From Neorhizobium petrolearium (GTDB lineage: Bacteria; Pseudomonadota; Alphaproteobacteria; Rhizobiales; Rhizobiaceae): a stretch of 64,000 nucleotides of DNA. The stretch lies in contig NZ_JAGGJW010000011.1 of assembly GCF_017873175.1 (NCBI RefSeq), positions 225,556 through 289,555 of the forward strand, read 5' to 3'. Shown in pieces: positions 18,123-27,249 of the stretch (positions within the stretch are counted from its first letter, which is position 1; every line of letters starts with the position of its first letter). The notes below the pieces were generated by a model that ran no database searches, was not told the origin of the DNA, and worked only from the letters and a program-made list of their open reading frames with translations. Position numbers and translations under genes: made by a program.

Positions 18123-18851
18123 GTGATCAGACGAATCTTCAACTACCGGAAAGTTCCTTATGCGGAAATGCGCGCCTTTTCGGTTCATCTTCTAACTGCT
18201 TCAGGTTCGTTCCTGGCCTTCCTGGGAGTTGTCGCGGCAGCCGAACACCGCTTTGTGGACATGTTCTGGTGGCTCGGCCTTGCGCTGCTTGTCGACGGTA
18301 TCGACGGACCGATCGCCCGCAAGGTGCGGGTCAAGGAAGTCTTGCCCAACTGGTCGGGCGACACGCTCGACAATATCATCGACTACGTGACGTATGTCCT
18401 GCTGCCGGCTTTCGCACTCTACCAGAGCGGCATGATCGGCGAGCCCTGGTCCTTCTTCGCTGCCGGCGCGATCGTCGTGTCGAGCGCCGTCTATTACGCC
18501 GACACGGGCATGAAGACGGAGGAATATTTCTTCTCCGGTTTCCCGGTCGTCTGGAACATGGTGATCTTCACGCTTTTTGCTATCGATGCCAGTGCGTTGA
18601 CGGCGCTGATTGTCGTCTCAATCTCTGTGATCCTCACGTTCCTTCCGATCAATTTCCTGCATCCGGTGCGGGTGAAGCGCTTGAGACCATTCAACCTCGC
18701 CGTCTGCCTTGTCTGGTGCGCATTGGGTGGCTACGCGCTCCTCCTGCATTTCGCCACGCCGGACTGGGTGGCCTGGGGTGTCGTCGTGAGTGGCGTCTAC
18801 CTTTATTGCATTGGTGCCGTGCTGCAGCTTTTCCCCAATCTGGGGAAATAG
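18123..18851 (+). CDS. pcs: Phosphatidylcholine synthase
   Basis: Integral membrane enzyme that condenses choline directly with CDP-diacylglycerol to make phosphatidylcholine, the route typical of rhizobia and other host-associated alphaproteobacteria. The 242-residue product has the CDP-alcohol phosphotransferase motif spread over DGIDGPIARKV, then SGDTLDNIIDYVTY, and about eight hydrophobic helices. It closely resembles Sinorhizobium Pcs in sequence as recalled. Start is GTG 18123 behind GAGAGAGGTGG. A different frame is open across this gene and into the next, but that is coincidental. Confidence 0.96.
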   Translation: MIRRIFNYRKVPYAEMRAFSVHLLTASGSFLAFLGVVAAAEHRFVDMFWWLGLALLVDGIDGPIARKVRVKEVLPNWSGDTLDNIIDYVTYVLLPAFALYQSGMIGEPWSFFAAGAIVVSSAVYYADTGMKTEEYFFSGFPVVWNMVIFTLFAIDASALTALIVVSISVILTFLPINFLHPVRVKRLRPFNLAVCLVWCALGGYALLLHFATPDWVAWGVVVSGVYLYCIGAVLQLFPNLGK

Positions 18852-18857
18852 TTGGAC

Positions 18858-18898
18858 GTTGCTTCTGGTGCTTTTTCTTTGATGTTGTGCGAAGCAAC
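18858..18898. repeat. 8-bp inverted repeat after pcs
   Basis: GTTGCTTC at 18858-18865 pairs exactly with GAAGCAAC at 18891-18898 over a 25-base T-rich loop, just after the pcs stop. No T-run follows, so it is only a weak candidate for a 3' end structure. Confidence 0.35.
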
Positions 18899-19024
18899 AA
18901 AAACGGTATCAATATGATAAAAGAACGCTGGGGCCTCAGGCTTGAGAAGCGTTCAAAGAACAATGCGCCGCCGTGCCGGCCGAGCCTCGCAGGAAGGCTG
19001 GACACAGGCGAAACAGGGGGTTCA

Positions 19025-20605
19025 GTGACGTTATCCGAAGGTCCGGCGACCGTTCCGCTCTTGTCGGTTCGAGGTTTGACCAAACTTTTCGGCAGCTTCG
19101 CCGCCTGCAGCGCGATCGATCTGGATATCGCGCCGGGCGAGATTCATGCACTTCTCGGCGAGAACGGCGCCGGCAAATCCACGCTGGTCAAGATGCTTTT
19201 CGGCGTGCTGCAACCGAGCGCGGGTCAGATTCTTTGGGACGGCTCACCAGTGACAATCGCCTCGCCCGGCGAAGCCCGCCGCCTCGGCATAGGCATGGTC
19301 TTCCAGCATTTCTCGCTCTTCGAGGCGTTGACGGTGGCGGAGAACATCGCGCTGTCGCTCGACCCGAGAATTTCGCTGTCGAGGATTTCCGACGAAGCGG
19401 CGTCGCTTTCAAAAGCCTATGGTCTGCCGCTCGATCCCAAGGCGCATGTGGCGGACCTTTCCGTCGGTGAGCGCCAGCGCATCGAGATCGTTCGCGCCCT
19501 GCTGCAAAATCCCAAGCTGATCATCCTAGACGAGCCGACCTCGGTACTGACGCCGCAGGAGGCCGATCGTCTGTTCGAAACGCTTTTCAAGCTGAAGGCC
19601 GAAGGTCGATCGGTTCTCTACATCAGCCATCGGCTGGAGGAGGTGCGGCGCATCTGCGACCGTGCGACCGTGCTCCGTCACGGCAAGGTTACCGGCGCCT
19701 GCGACCCGAAACTGGAGACGCCGGCCTCGCTCGCCCGCATGATGGTTGGCTCCGACGTGGCCGAGGTGCATCGGGATGGCGAAACGCCGCTTGGGGATAC
19801 CTGCATCGAGGTCAGCGATCTTTCGGTGCCGGCGCGCACGCCCTTTGCCGTCTCGCTGAAGAATATCTCGATGAAGGTGCGGGCCGGAGAGGTGCTGGCG
19901 ATCGCAGGCGTCGCCGGCAACGGTCAGGGTGAACTCTTCGATGCTCTGTCGGGCGAATATCCCGTCGCCGAAGACGAGGCGATCCGTATCCGCGGCAAGG
20001 CGGTCGGCCATACCGGCATCAACGGACGCCGACTGCTCGGCGCCGGCTTCGTGCCGGAGGAGCGCCATGGCCATGCGGCTGTCCCGGCTATGCCGCTTTC
20101 CGACAATCTTTTGCTCGCCCGCAGTCAGTCGGATAGGAAGGCCTTTTTATCTGCCGGCTTCGCCGCAATCGTCCGCCACGATGCGATCCGTTCGGCGACG
20201 CGGCGCATCTGCGAGGCGATGGATGTGAGAAAAAGCGGTGAGGATCCGCTCGCGGGTTCGCTTTCCGGCGGCAATCTGCAGAAATTCATCGTCGGGCGCG
20301 AGCTCGACCGTCAGCCGGCTGTCCTGGTCGTCAATCAGCCGACCTGGGGTGTCGATGCGGGTGCAGCAAGCCGCATTCGCCAGGCGCTGATCGATCTCGC
20401 CAAGGCAGGCTCGGCCGTTGTTGTTATCAGCCAGGATCTGGACGAGATTTTCGAAATCGCGACCAATATCGCCGTAATCTCGGAAGGCAAGTTGTCCAAG
20501 GCCTATCCGGCCGGAACGCTCAGCCTCGAGCGCATCGGCCTCATGATGGGTGGCGTCCACGAGAGCCATTCGATTCCGGAGGCGGCGCATGCGTATCGAG
20601 CTTGA
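19025..20605 (+). CDS. BMP-type (nucleoside/simple sugar) ABC importer ATPase, two NBDs
   Basis: Tandem ABC ATPase of about 526 residues from the RbsA/YufO group. The first domain has Walker A GENGAGKST, signature LSVGERQRIEIVRAL and Walker B LIILDEPTSVL. The second has a degenerate P-loop GVAGNGQGELFDALSG, signature LSGGNLQKFIVGREL and VLVVNQPTWGVD, where the catalytic Glu is missing, as is common in this family. The GTG at 19025 behind AGGGGG is preferred; an ATG at 18914 would add 37 residues with no family match. It overlaps the first permease gene by 17 nt. Confidence 0.9.
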   Translation: MTLSEGPATVPLLSVRGLTKLFGSFAACSAIDLDIAPGEIHALLGENGAGKSTLVKMLFGVLQPSAGQILWDGSPVTIASPGEARRLGIGMVFQHFSLFEALTVAENIALSLDPRISLSRISDEAASLSKAYGLPLDPKAHVADLSVGERQRIEIVRALLQNPKLIILDEPTSVLTPQEADRLFETLFKLKAEGRSVLYISHRLEEVRRICDRATVLRHGKVTGACDPKLETPASLARMMVGSDVAEVHRDGETPLGDTCIEVSDLSVPARTPFAVSLKNISMKVRAGEVLAIAGVAGNGQGELFDALSGEYPVAEDEAIRIRGKAVGHTGINGRRLLGAGFVPEERHGHAAVPAMPLSDNLLLARSQSDRKAFLSAGFAAIVRHDAIRSATRRICEAMDVRKSGEDPLAGSLSGGNLQKFIVGRELDRQPAVLVVNQPTWGVDAGAASRIRQALIDLAKAGSAVVVISQDLDEIFEIATNIAVISEGKLSKAYPAGTLSLERIGLMMGGVHESHSIPEAAHAYRA

Positions 20606-21677
20606 AAAGCGCGCCCGCGTCTCGACGCTGTTCTCGATCCTGTCGCCGCTGCTTGCGCTGGCGCTCACACTGGTCTTCGGCGCGATCATGTTCTGGCTGC
20701 TCGGAAAAAACCCGCTTAACGCGCTCTATGTTTATTTCGTCGAGCCGCTGCTGGAAGTCTGGTCGCTGCACGAACTGGCGATCAAGGCCGCGCCGCTCAT
20801 CCTCATCGGTGTCGGGCTTGCGGTCTGCTACCGGTCCAACAATTGGAACATTGGCGCAGAAGGCCAGTTTACCATCGGCGCGATTACCGGTTCGATCCTG
20901 CCGGTCCTGTATCCCGACTGGCATTCACCGATGATCCTGCCGCTCATGCTGATCATGGGAATGGTGGGCGGCGCGCTGTATGCCGGGATTCCGGCCCTTC
21001 TGAAAACCCGCTTCAACACCAACGAGATCCTGACGAGCCTCATGCTGGTCTATATCGCCCAGCTCTATCTCGACTGGTTGGTGCGCGGTCTGTGGCGAGA
21101 CCCGCAGGGATACAACTTCCCGCAGACCAAGAGTTTTCAGGTCGAGGCGGTCCTGCCGGAAATACTCTCCTCCGGCCGCGCCCATTGGGCCTTTGTCTTC
21201 GCGATTATCGCAGCCGTAGCGCTTTGGTTCATGATGCGCTTCATGCTGAAAGGGTTCGAAGTTTCCGTGCTCGGTCAATCAGAAAGGGCAGGGCGCTTTG
21301 CCGGCTTTTCTGCTCGCCGCATGGTCTGGTTTTCGATGCTGCTCTCCGGCGCTCTGGCGGGGCTCGCCGGTATATCGGAAGTGTCAGGCTCGATCGGCCA
21401 TGTGCAGCCGACCATCTCGCCTGGCTATGGCTTCACCGCCATCATCGTCGCCTTCCTCGGACGCCTCAATCCGCTCGGCATTATCGCCTCGGGCCTTGTG
21501 CTGGCGCTGACTTATCTCGGCGGCGAGGCGGCGCAGCTTTCGATCGGCATTTCGGACAAGGTCAGCCGCGTCTTCCAGGGCTTGCTTCTGTTTTTCGTGC
21601 TCTCCTGTGACACGCTCATTCACTACAGAATTCGACTGATCGTTGCGGGCACCAAACCGGTGGAGGTGAAGGCCTGA
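20589..21677 (+). CDS. ABC importer permease (BMP/nucleoside type, subunit 1)
   Basis: Inner-membrane permease of 362 residues in the BPD_transp_2 family (YufP-like). About ten hydrophobic helices are seen, with the conserved ANWNIGAEGQF-like segment as NNWNIGAEGQFTIGAITG and the EAA-like loop around residue 240. The start at 20589 was chosen since the frame's earlier start lies within the ATPase gene. It is coupled upstream by a 17-nt overlap and downstream by a 1-nt stop-start overlap. Confidence 0.9.
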   Translation: MRIELEKRARVSTLFSILSPLLALALTLVFGAIMFWLLGKNPLNALYVYFVEPLLEVWSLHELAIKAAPLILIGVGLAVCYRSNNWNIGAEGQFTIGAITGSILPVLYPDWHSPMILPLMLIMGMVGGALYAGIPALLKTRFNTNEILTSLMLVYIAQLYLDWLVRGLWRDPQGYNFPQTKSFQVEAVLPEILSSGRAHWAFVFAIIAAVALWFMMRFMLKGFEVSVLGQSERAGRFAGFSARRMVWFSMLLSGALAGLAGISEVSGSIGHVQPTISPGYGFTAIIVAFLGRLNPLGIIASGLVLALTYLGGEAAQLSIGISDKVSRVFQGLLLFFVLSCDTLIHYRIRLIVAGTKPVEVKA

Positions 21678-22591
21678 TGTTCGAGGCTATCCTTCTCACC
21701 GTCATCACCGCTTCGACACCGCTCGTCATTGCGTCGCTTGGTGAACTTGTGACGGAACGCGCCGGCGTGCTGAACCTCGGTGTCGAAGGCATGATGATCA
21801 TGGGCGCAGTCTGCGCCTTCGCCGCCGCGCAACTGACCGGCTCGCCTCATCTCGGCATTCTCGCCGGCATTCTGGGCGGGGCGATTTTCTCGCTGCTCTT
21901 CGGTTTTCTGACGCTGACGCTCGTTGCCAACCAGGTGGCGACCGGCCTTGCACTCACCATTCTGGGGCTTGGTCTTTCCGGCCAGATCGGCGAGGCGTTC
22001 GTCGGCCAGCCGGGCGTCAAGCTGCCGCCGATCGTCATCCCGCTGCTCTCGGATATTCCGTTCGTCGGCCGGGTTCTCTTCAGCCAGGACCTGACCTTCT
22101 ATCTGTCCATCGCGCTGGTGATCGGCATCAACTGGTTCCTGTTCAGGAGCCGCACGGGCTTGAAGATCCGGGCAATCGGCGACAGCCATGCCTCCGCTCA
22201 TGCGCTGGGCATCAATGTCATCCGCACACGCTATCTGGCGGTCATGTTCGGCGGTGCCTGCGCCGGGCTTGCCGGAGCGCAGCTCTCGCTCGTCTATACG
22301 CCGCAATGGGTGGAGAACATGTCGGCCGGCCGGGGCTGGATCGCATTGGCCCTCGTCGTCTTCGCCTCATGGAGGCCCTGGCGAGTGCTTGCCGGCGGTT
22401 ATCTTTTCGGTGCAGTCGGGGTTGGCCAATTGCACGCGCAGGCCTTCGGTGTCGGCCTGCCTTCGCAACTCCTGTCCGCCCTTCCATATGCGGCCACTAT
22501 TGTCGTGCTGATCATCATCTCGCATAATCGCCGCACGACGCTCATCAATACGCCGGCATCGCTCGGGAAACCCTTTGTCCCCGACCGGTGA
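21677..22591 (+). CDS. ABC importer permease (BMP/nucleoside type, subunit 2)
   Basis: Second BPD_transp_2 permease of 304 residues (YufQ-like). The family signature near the N-terminus, GVLNLGVEGMMIMGAVCAF, is clear, and about nine hydrophobic segments follow. Its ATG shares one base with the stop of the first permease (TGATG), indicating translational coupling. With the ATPase and the binding protein 45 nt downstream it makes a complete importer. Confidence 0.92.
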   Translation: MFEAILLTVITASTPLVIASLGELVTERAGVLNLGVEGMMIMGAVCAFAAAQLTGSPHLGILAGILGGAIFSLLFGFLTLTLVANQVATGLALTILGLGLSGQIGEAFVGQPGVKLPPIVIPLLSDIPFVGRVLFSQDLTFYLSIALVIGINWFLFRSRTGLKIRAIGDSHASAHALGINVIRTRYLAVMFGGACAGLAGAQLSLVYTPQWVENMSAGRGWIALALVVFASWRPWRVLAGGYLFGAVGVGQLHAQAFGVGLPSQLLSALPYAATIVVLIIISHNRRTTLINTPASLGKPFVPDR

Positions 22592-22636
22592 CCGCGGTGC
22601 AAAAACAAACGTCTTCAAGCCAATAGAGGTTCGGAA

Positions 22637-23710
22637 ATGAAGAAACTGATTATTGCCCTTGCCGCATCGGCCGCCTTGCTTGGCGGGTTTTCGACCGGCG
22701 CCCAGGCCCAGGAAAAGAAGAAGGTCTGTTTCATCTACGTCGGGTCGAAGACGGACGGCGGGTGGACACAGGCGCATGACCTCGGCCGCCAGGAGCTCCA
22801 GAAGGCTCTCGATGACAAGATCGAGACGCCCTTCCTGGAAAACGTTCCGGAGGGCCCGGATGCCGAGCGCGCCATCGAGCGTATGGCCCGGTCCGGCTGC
22901 GCCATGGTCTTTACCACGTCTTTCGGCTTCATGGACGCCACCGTCAAGGTGGCTCAAAAGTTTCCGGACGTGAAGTTCGAACATGCGACTGGCTTCAAGT
23001 CTGCTCCGAATCTCGCAACCTACAACTCACGCTTCTATGAAGGTCGCTATATCCAGGGGCAGATCGCTGCGAAGATGTCGAAGAAGGGGCTGGCAGGCTA
23101 CATCGCCTCCTTCCCGATCCCGGAAGTAGTGATGGGCATCAACGCCTTCGAACTCGGTGCCAAGTCGATCAACCCGAACTTCAAGCTGAAGGTGGTCTGG
23201 GCCAATACCTGGTTCGATCCCGGCAAGGAAGCCGACGCTGCGAAGGCTCTCATCGATCAGGGCGTTGATATTCTGACCCAGCACACCGACACGACTGCTC
23301 CGATGCAGGTCGCGGCCGAGCGAGGCATCCTGGCGTTCGGACAGGCATCCGACATGATCGCCGCCGGCCCGAAGACCCAGCTCACCGCGATCGTAGACAC
23401 CTGGGGTGCCTATTACATCAAGCGCACCAAGGCACTCCTCGACGGCACCTGGAAATCCGAACAGATCTGGGACGGCTTGAAGGACGGCATCCTGACCATG
23501 GCGCCCTATACCAACATGCCGGACGACGTGAAGGCGATGGCCGAGGAGACCGAAGCCAAGATCAAGTCGGGTGAACTCCATCCCTTCACCGGCCCGATCA
23601 ACAAGCAGGACGGCACCGCCTGGCTTGCCGCGGGCGAAAAGGCTCAGGATGGCGTTTTACTCGGCATGAATTTCTACGTTGAAGGCGTCGACGACAAGCT
23701 GCCTCAATAG
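22637..23710 (+). CDS. BMP-family periplasmic substrate-binding protein
   Basis: Substrate-binding subunit of the importer, 357 residues, of the BMP/Med family whose members bind purine nucleosides or related compounds. A signal peptide (KLIIALAASAALLGGFSTGAQA) lacks a lipobox cysteine, so the protein should be free in the periplasm. The KKVCFIYVGSKTDGGWTQAHDLGRQ start of the mature part and the C-terminal GMNFYVEGV are family-like. Ligand specificity is not determined. A terminator follows. Confidence 0.93.
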   Translation: MKKLIIALAASAALLGGFSTGAQAQEKKKVCFIYVGSKTDGGWTQAHDLGRQELQKALDDKIETPFLENVPEGPDAERAIERMARSGCAMVFTTSFGFMDATVKVAQKFPDVKFEHATGFKSAPNLATYNSRFYEGRYIQGQIAAKMSKKGLAGYIASFPIPEVVMGINAFELGAKSINPNFKLKVVWANTWFDPGKEADAAKALIDQGVDILTQHTDTTAPMQVAAERGILAFGQASDMIAAGPKTQLTAIVDTWGAYYIKRTKALLDGTWKSEQIWDGLKDGILTMAPYTNMPDDVKAMAEETEAKIKSGELHPFTGPINKQDGTAWLAAGEKAQDGVLLGMNFYVEGVDDKLPQ

Positions 23711-23742
23711 TGTCTGATCCACTTTCCTTTTGGGAAGCATGG

Positions 23743-23766
23743 AGGGCGTCCACGGGCGCCCTTTTT
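23743..23766 (+). terminator. Rho-independent terminator of the BMP importer operon
   Basis: AGGGCG / CGCCCT stem with an 8-base loop and a T5 run, 33 nt after the binding-protein stop. Confidence 0.85.
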
Positions 23767-23848
23767 GTTTCTGCCGCACACAAGCCGTCTATCGCGCTTC
23801 AACTGTCTTGCTGCTAAAAGCCGGGCAATTGCATGAAGGAGATTCCCG

Positions 23849-25210
23849 ATGAGCCGTTCCTGCCTTGCCGTCATCCTCGCCGCTGGCGATAGCACACGCA
23901 TGAGGTCGTCGATGTCAAAGGTGCTGCATCCGGTGGCCGGCCGGCCTATGATCGCGCATGTGATGGCCGCGGTAGCATCGACGGGCGTTTCCGCTGCGGC
24001 CCTCGTGGTCGGCCGGGATGCGGATGCGGTTGTCAAAGCGGGCGCTGTCGAGGGCGTTACGGTCGAGGCCTTTCTCCAGGCCGAACGACGCGGAACGGGC
24101 CATGCGGTCCTCACAGCAAAAGATGCCATCGCTCACGGTTACGACGATGTGTTGATTGCCTACGGTGACGTGCCGCTGGTGACATCCGCGACCTTTACCC
24201 TGGCACGTGAAGGACTTGCTGACGGGGCGGCTGTCGTGGTGATCGGCTTTCATACCGACAAGCCGACTGGTTACGGTCGACTCCTTGTCGAAAACGGCGA
24301 GCTCATCGCTATTCGCGAGGAGAAAGATGCAAGCGAGGAAGAACGCAAGGTCACTTGGTGCAACAGCGGCTTGATGGCGATCGATGGCCGCAAGGCGCTG
24401 TCGCTTCTCGAAAAAATCAGCAACAACAATGCCAAGGGTGAATATTATCTTACCGATCTGATCGAGATCGCGCGCGCTGAGGGCGGCAGGGTGGTGGCCG
24501 TCGATGCACCCGAAACGGAGGTCGCCGGCTGCAACAACCGCGCCGAGCTTGCCGCCCTTGAAAGGCTGTGGCAGGAGCGTCGCCGCAACGAACTGATGCT
24601 CTCGGGCGTCACCATGGTCGCGCCGGAGACTGTCTTCCTTTCCTACGATACCGAAATTGGCCAGGACGCGTTTATCGAGCCGAATGTCTTTTTCGGACCT
24701 GGCGTGAAGGTCGAGGCCGGGGCACTCATTCATGCCTTTTCGCATATGGAGCGTGCCCACATCGGGGCGGGTGCGGAAATAGGCCCGTTTGCGCGTCTCC
24801 GGCCAGGCGCCACGTTGCTTTCCAGGTCCAAGGTCGGCAATTTCTGCGAGGTCAAGAATGCCGAAATTGGTGAGGGAGCCAAGGTCAATCACCTGACCTA
24901 TGTCGGCGATGCGTTCGTCGGGGCCCATTCGAACATCGGCGCGGGTGCCATCACCTGCAACTATGACGGCGTGAACAAGCACGTGACCCGCATCGGCGCG
25001 AATGCCTTCATCGGCTCCAATTCCTCGCTGGTGGCGCCGGTTTCTATCGGCGACGGCGCCTATGTAGCCTCCGGCAGCGTGATTACCGAAGACGTGCCCG
25101 CCGATGCGCTGGCCCTTGGCCGCGCACGCCAGGAAATAAAGCCTGAGCGTGCCAAAGTGATCCGGGAGCGCGCGCTTGCCTTCAAGGCTGCTAAAAAAGC
25201 AACGAAATAA
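23849..25210 (+). CDS. glmU: Bifunctional GlmU (GlcN-1-P acetyltransferase / UDP-GlcNAc pyrophosphorylase)
   Basis: Makes UDP-N-acetylglucosamine for peptidoglycan and lipid A. The N-terminal uridylyltransferase half starts AVILAAGDSTRM with KVLHPVAGRPM and has the metal Asp in YGDVPLV; the C-terminal left-handed beta-helix (from about residue 250) shows hexapeptide repeats such as IGAGAEIGPFARLRPGA and the acetyl-CoA region CNYDGVNKH. 453 residues is full length. AAGGAG precedes the ATG. It is followed by glmS, the preceding pathway enzyme. Confidence 0.97.
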   Translation: MSRSCLAVILAAGDSTRMRSSMSKVLHPVAGRPMIAHVMAAVASTGVSAAALVVGRDADAVVKAGAVEGVTVEAFLQAERRGTGHAVLTAKDAIAHGYDDVLIAYGDVPLVTSATFTLAREGLADGAAVVVIGFHTDKPTGYGRLLVENGELIAIREEKDASEEERKVTWCNSGLMAIDGRKALSLLEKISNNNAKGEYYLTDLIEIARAEGGRVVAVDAPETEVAGCNNRAELAALERLWQERRRNELMLSGVTMVAPETVFLSYDTEIGQDAFIEPNVFFGPGVKVEAGALIHAFSHMERAHIGAGAEIGPFARLRPGATLLSRSKVGNFCEVKNAEIGEGAKVNHLTYVGDAFVGAHSNIGAGAITCNYDGVNKHVTRIGANAFIGSNSSLVAPVSIGDGAYVASGSVITEDVPADALALGRARQEIKPERAKVIRERALAFKAAKKATK

Positions 25211-25266
25211 ACAACAGCACCTTAACCGCTGACCATTACTTTCCGACATCGAAAGTGACTGGTGAA

Positions 25267-25291
25267 CCGATTGCGCAAAACGCGCAATCGG
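25267..25291 (+). repeat. 10-bp perfect hairpin in the glmU-glmS spacer
   Basis: CCGATTGCGC / GCGCAATCGG over AAAAC, 41 nt before the glmS ATG. No T-run follows, so it is not an intrinsic terminator; an RNA stability or processing element in a glmUS transcript is possible. No ribozyme or known riboswitch was recognised. Confidence 0.55.
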
Positions 25292-25332
25292 ATAGGAATT
25301 CTGGCGGTTCAACCAAGCGGAGATAAGCATCC

Positions 25333-27159
25333 ATGTGCGGGATTGTCGGGATCGTCGGAAGAGGGCCGGTAGCATCACGCTTGGTTGATGCGCTTCGGCG
25401 GCTCGAATATCGCGGTTATGATTCCGCCGGAATCGCGACGATCTGCGAGGGCAGGATGGATCGCCGCCGTGCCGAGGGCAAGCTGTTCAATCTTGAAAAG
25501 AAGCTCGATGCGGAACCGCTGCCCGGCATGATCGGTATCGCCCACACACGTTGGGCGACCCACGGCGTGCCGAATGAAACCAACGCGCATCCGCATTTCG
25601 TCGCGGGTGTCGCCGTCGTCCACAACGGCATCATCGAGAACTTTTCCGAACTGAAGGACGAACTGCTTGCCGAAGGCGCCGTCTTCGAGAGCCAGACCGA
25701 TACGGAAGTCGTGGCGCATCTGCTCGCCAAATACACCCGCCAGGGCATGGATCACCGCGAGGCCATGCTTGCCATGCTCAACCGCGTCTCCGGGGCCTAT
25801 GCGCTGGTCGTGATGTTCGAAGACGATCCCGACACGATCATGGCTGCGCGTTTCGGGCCGCCGTTGGCGATCGGCCATGGCCGGGGCGAGATGTTTTTGG
25901 GCTCTGACGCGATCGCGTTGTCGCCTTTCACCAATGAGATCACCTATCTGGTGGATGGCGATTGCGCCATCATGACCCACAAAGGTGTCGAGATTATCGA
26001 TTACGAAGGCAAGCCGCTCAAGCGGCAGAGCCAGATTTCTCAAGCCGCCGCCTTCATGGTGGACAAGGGCAACCACCGCCATTTCATGGAGAAGGAGATC
26101 TACGAGCAGCCCGAGATCATTTCTCACGCGCTCAGCAACTATATCGATTTTGCCGCTCACACGGTGAAGAAGAACGATACGGCGATCGATTTCGGCAAGG
26201 TCTCCGGGCTGGCAATCGCCGCTTGCGGTACAGCCTATCTCTCCGGCCTGGTCGGCAAATACTGGTTCGAGCGTTATGCACGCCTGCCCGTCGAGATCGA
26301 TGTCGCCTCCGAATTCCGGTACCGCGAATTGCCGCTGTCGCCCTCGCAGGCGGCATTGTTCATCTCGCAGTCGGGGGAGACGGCGGATACGCTGGCCTCG
26401 CTGCGCTACTGTAAGGATCTGGGCCTGAAGATCGGTGCGGTGGTGAACGTCAGGGAATCCACCATTGCTCGCGAAGCGGACGCGATTTTCCCGATCCTCG
26501 CCGGACCGGAGATCGGTGTCGCGTCTACCAAGGCCTTCACCTGCCAGTTGGCCGTCCTGGCTGCACTTGCGATCGGAGCCGGTCGCGCCCGTGGCACCGT
26601 GACTGCAGGCGACGAAAAGGCGATGGTCAAGCATCTTGCCGAGATGCCGCGCATCATGAGCCGGGTGTTGAACGACATCCAGCCCGAGATCGAGGGCCTG
26701 TCTCGTGAGCTCTCCCGTTTCAAGGATGTTCTTTATCTTGGCCGCGGCACAAGTTTTCCGCTCGCCATGGAAGGTGCGCTGAAGCTCAAGGAAATCTCCT
26801 ATATCCATGCGGAAGGTTATGCCGCTGGCGAGCTGAAGCACGGGCCAATCGCGCTGATCGACGAGAACATGCCGGTGATCGTGATCGCACCGCATGACCG
26901 TTTCTTCGAGAAGACGGTCTCCAACATGCAGGAAGTAGCGGCGCGGGGCGGCAGGATCATCTTCATCACCGACGAGAAAGGAGCGGCTGCCTCGAAACTG
27001 CCGACCATGGCGACCATTGCGCTGCCGAACGTGGACGAGATCATCGCACCAATGATCTTCTCGCTGCCGATCCAGTTGCTTGCCTATCACACGGCAGTCT
27101 TCATGGGCACGGATGTCGATCAGCCGCGCAACCTGGCGAAATCCGTCACTGTCGAGTGA
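25333..27159 (+). CDS. glmS: Glutamine-fructose-6-phosphate aminotransferase (isomerizing)
   Basis: First committed enzyme of amino-sugar synthesis, 608 residues. The catalytic Cys2 is exposed after Met removal (MCGIVGIVG), and the N-terminal glutaminase domain includes HTRWATHG and NHPH-like NAHPHF. Two SIS sugar-phosphate isomerase domains follow (SQSGETADT near residue 350 and GRGTSFPLAMEGALKLKE near 475), ending in the conserved NLAKSVTVE. Downstream of glmU by 122 nt, giving both ends of the UDP-GlcNAc route together. Confidence 0.98.
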   Translation: MCGIVGIVGRGPVASRLVDALRRLEYRGYDSAGIATICEGRMDRRRAEGKLFNLEKKLDAEPLPGMIGIAHTRWATHGVPNETNAHPHFVAGVAVVHNGIIENFSELKDELLAEGAVFESQTDTEVVAHLLAKYTRQGMDHREAMLAMLNRVSGAYALVVMFEDDPDTIMAARFGPPLAIGHGRGEMFLGSDAIALSPFTNEITYLVDGDCAIMTHKGVEIIDYEGKPLKRQSQISQAAAFMVDKGNHRHFMEKEIYEQPEIISHALSNYIDFAAHTVKKNDTAIDFGKVSGLAIAACGTAYLSGLVGKYWFERYARLPVEIDVASEFRYRELPLSPSQAALFISQSGETADTLASLRYCKDLGLKIGAVVNVRESTIAREADAIFPILAGPEIGVASTKAFTCQLAVLAALAIGAGRARGTVTAGDEKAMVKHLAEMPRIMSRVLNDIQPEIEGLSRELSRFKDVLYLGRGTSFPLAMEGALKLKEISYIHAEGYAAGELKHGPIALIDENMPVIVIAPHDRFFEKTVSNMQEVAARGGRIIFITDEKGAAASKLPTMATIALPNVDEIIAPMIFSLPIQLLAYHTAVFMGTDVDQPRNLAKSVTVE

Positions 27160-27249
27160 TCTCTGCGGCTTTTCCTTGCAACGCAGCATCGCATCCGGCA
27201 TTGTCGCCTCGATGAATGCTGCAGTGTTTAGATGGGTCAGGGAAGCCGG

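Noticed and set aside
18080..19024. A long frame from 18080 that joins the ATPase gene in one 841-codon reading frame
   Set aside because: The first part runs out of frame through the clear phosphatidylcholine synthase gene and its translation has no family-like content; only the part from about 19025 is the ABC ATPase.
25211..25332. glmS ribozyme
   Set aside because: Only a simple hairpin is present; the multi-pseudoknot core of the ribozyme, known from Firmicutes, is absent.
23915..25378. 487-codon minus-strand frame over glmU
   Set aside because: Shadow frame; glmU motifs are unambiguous.
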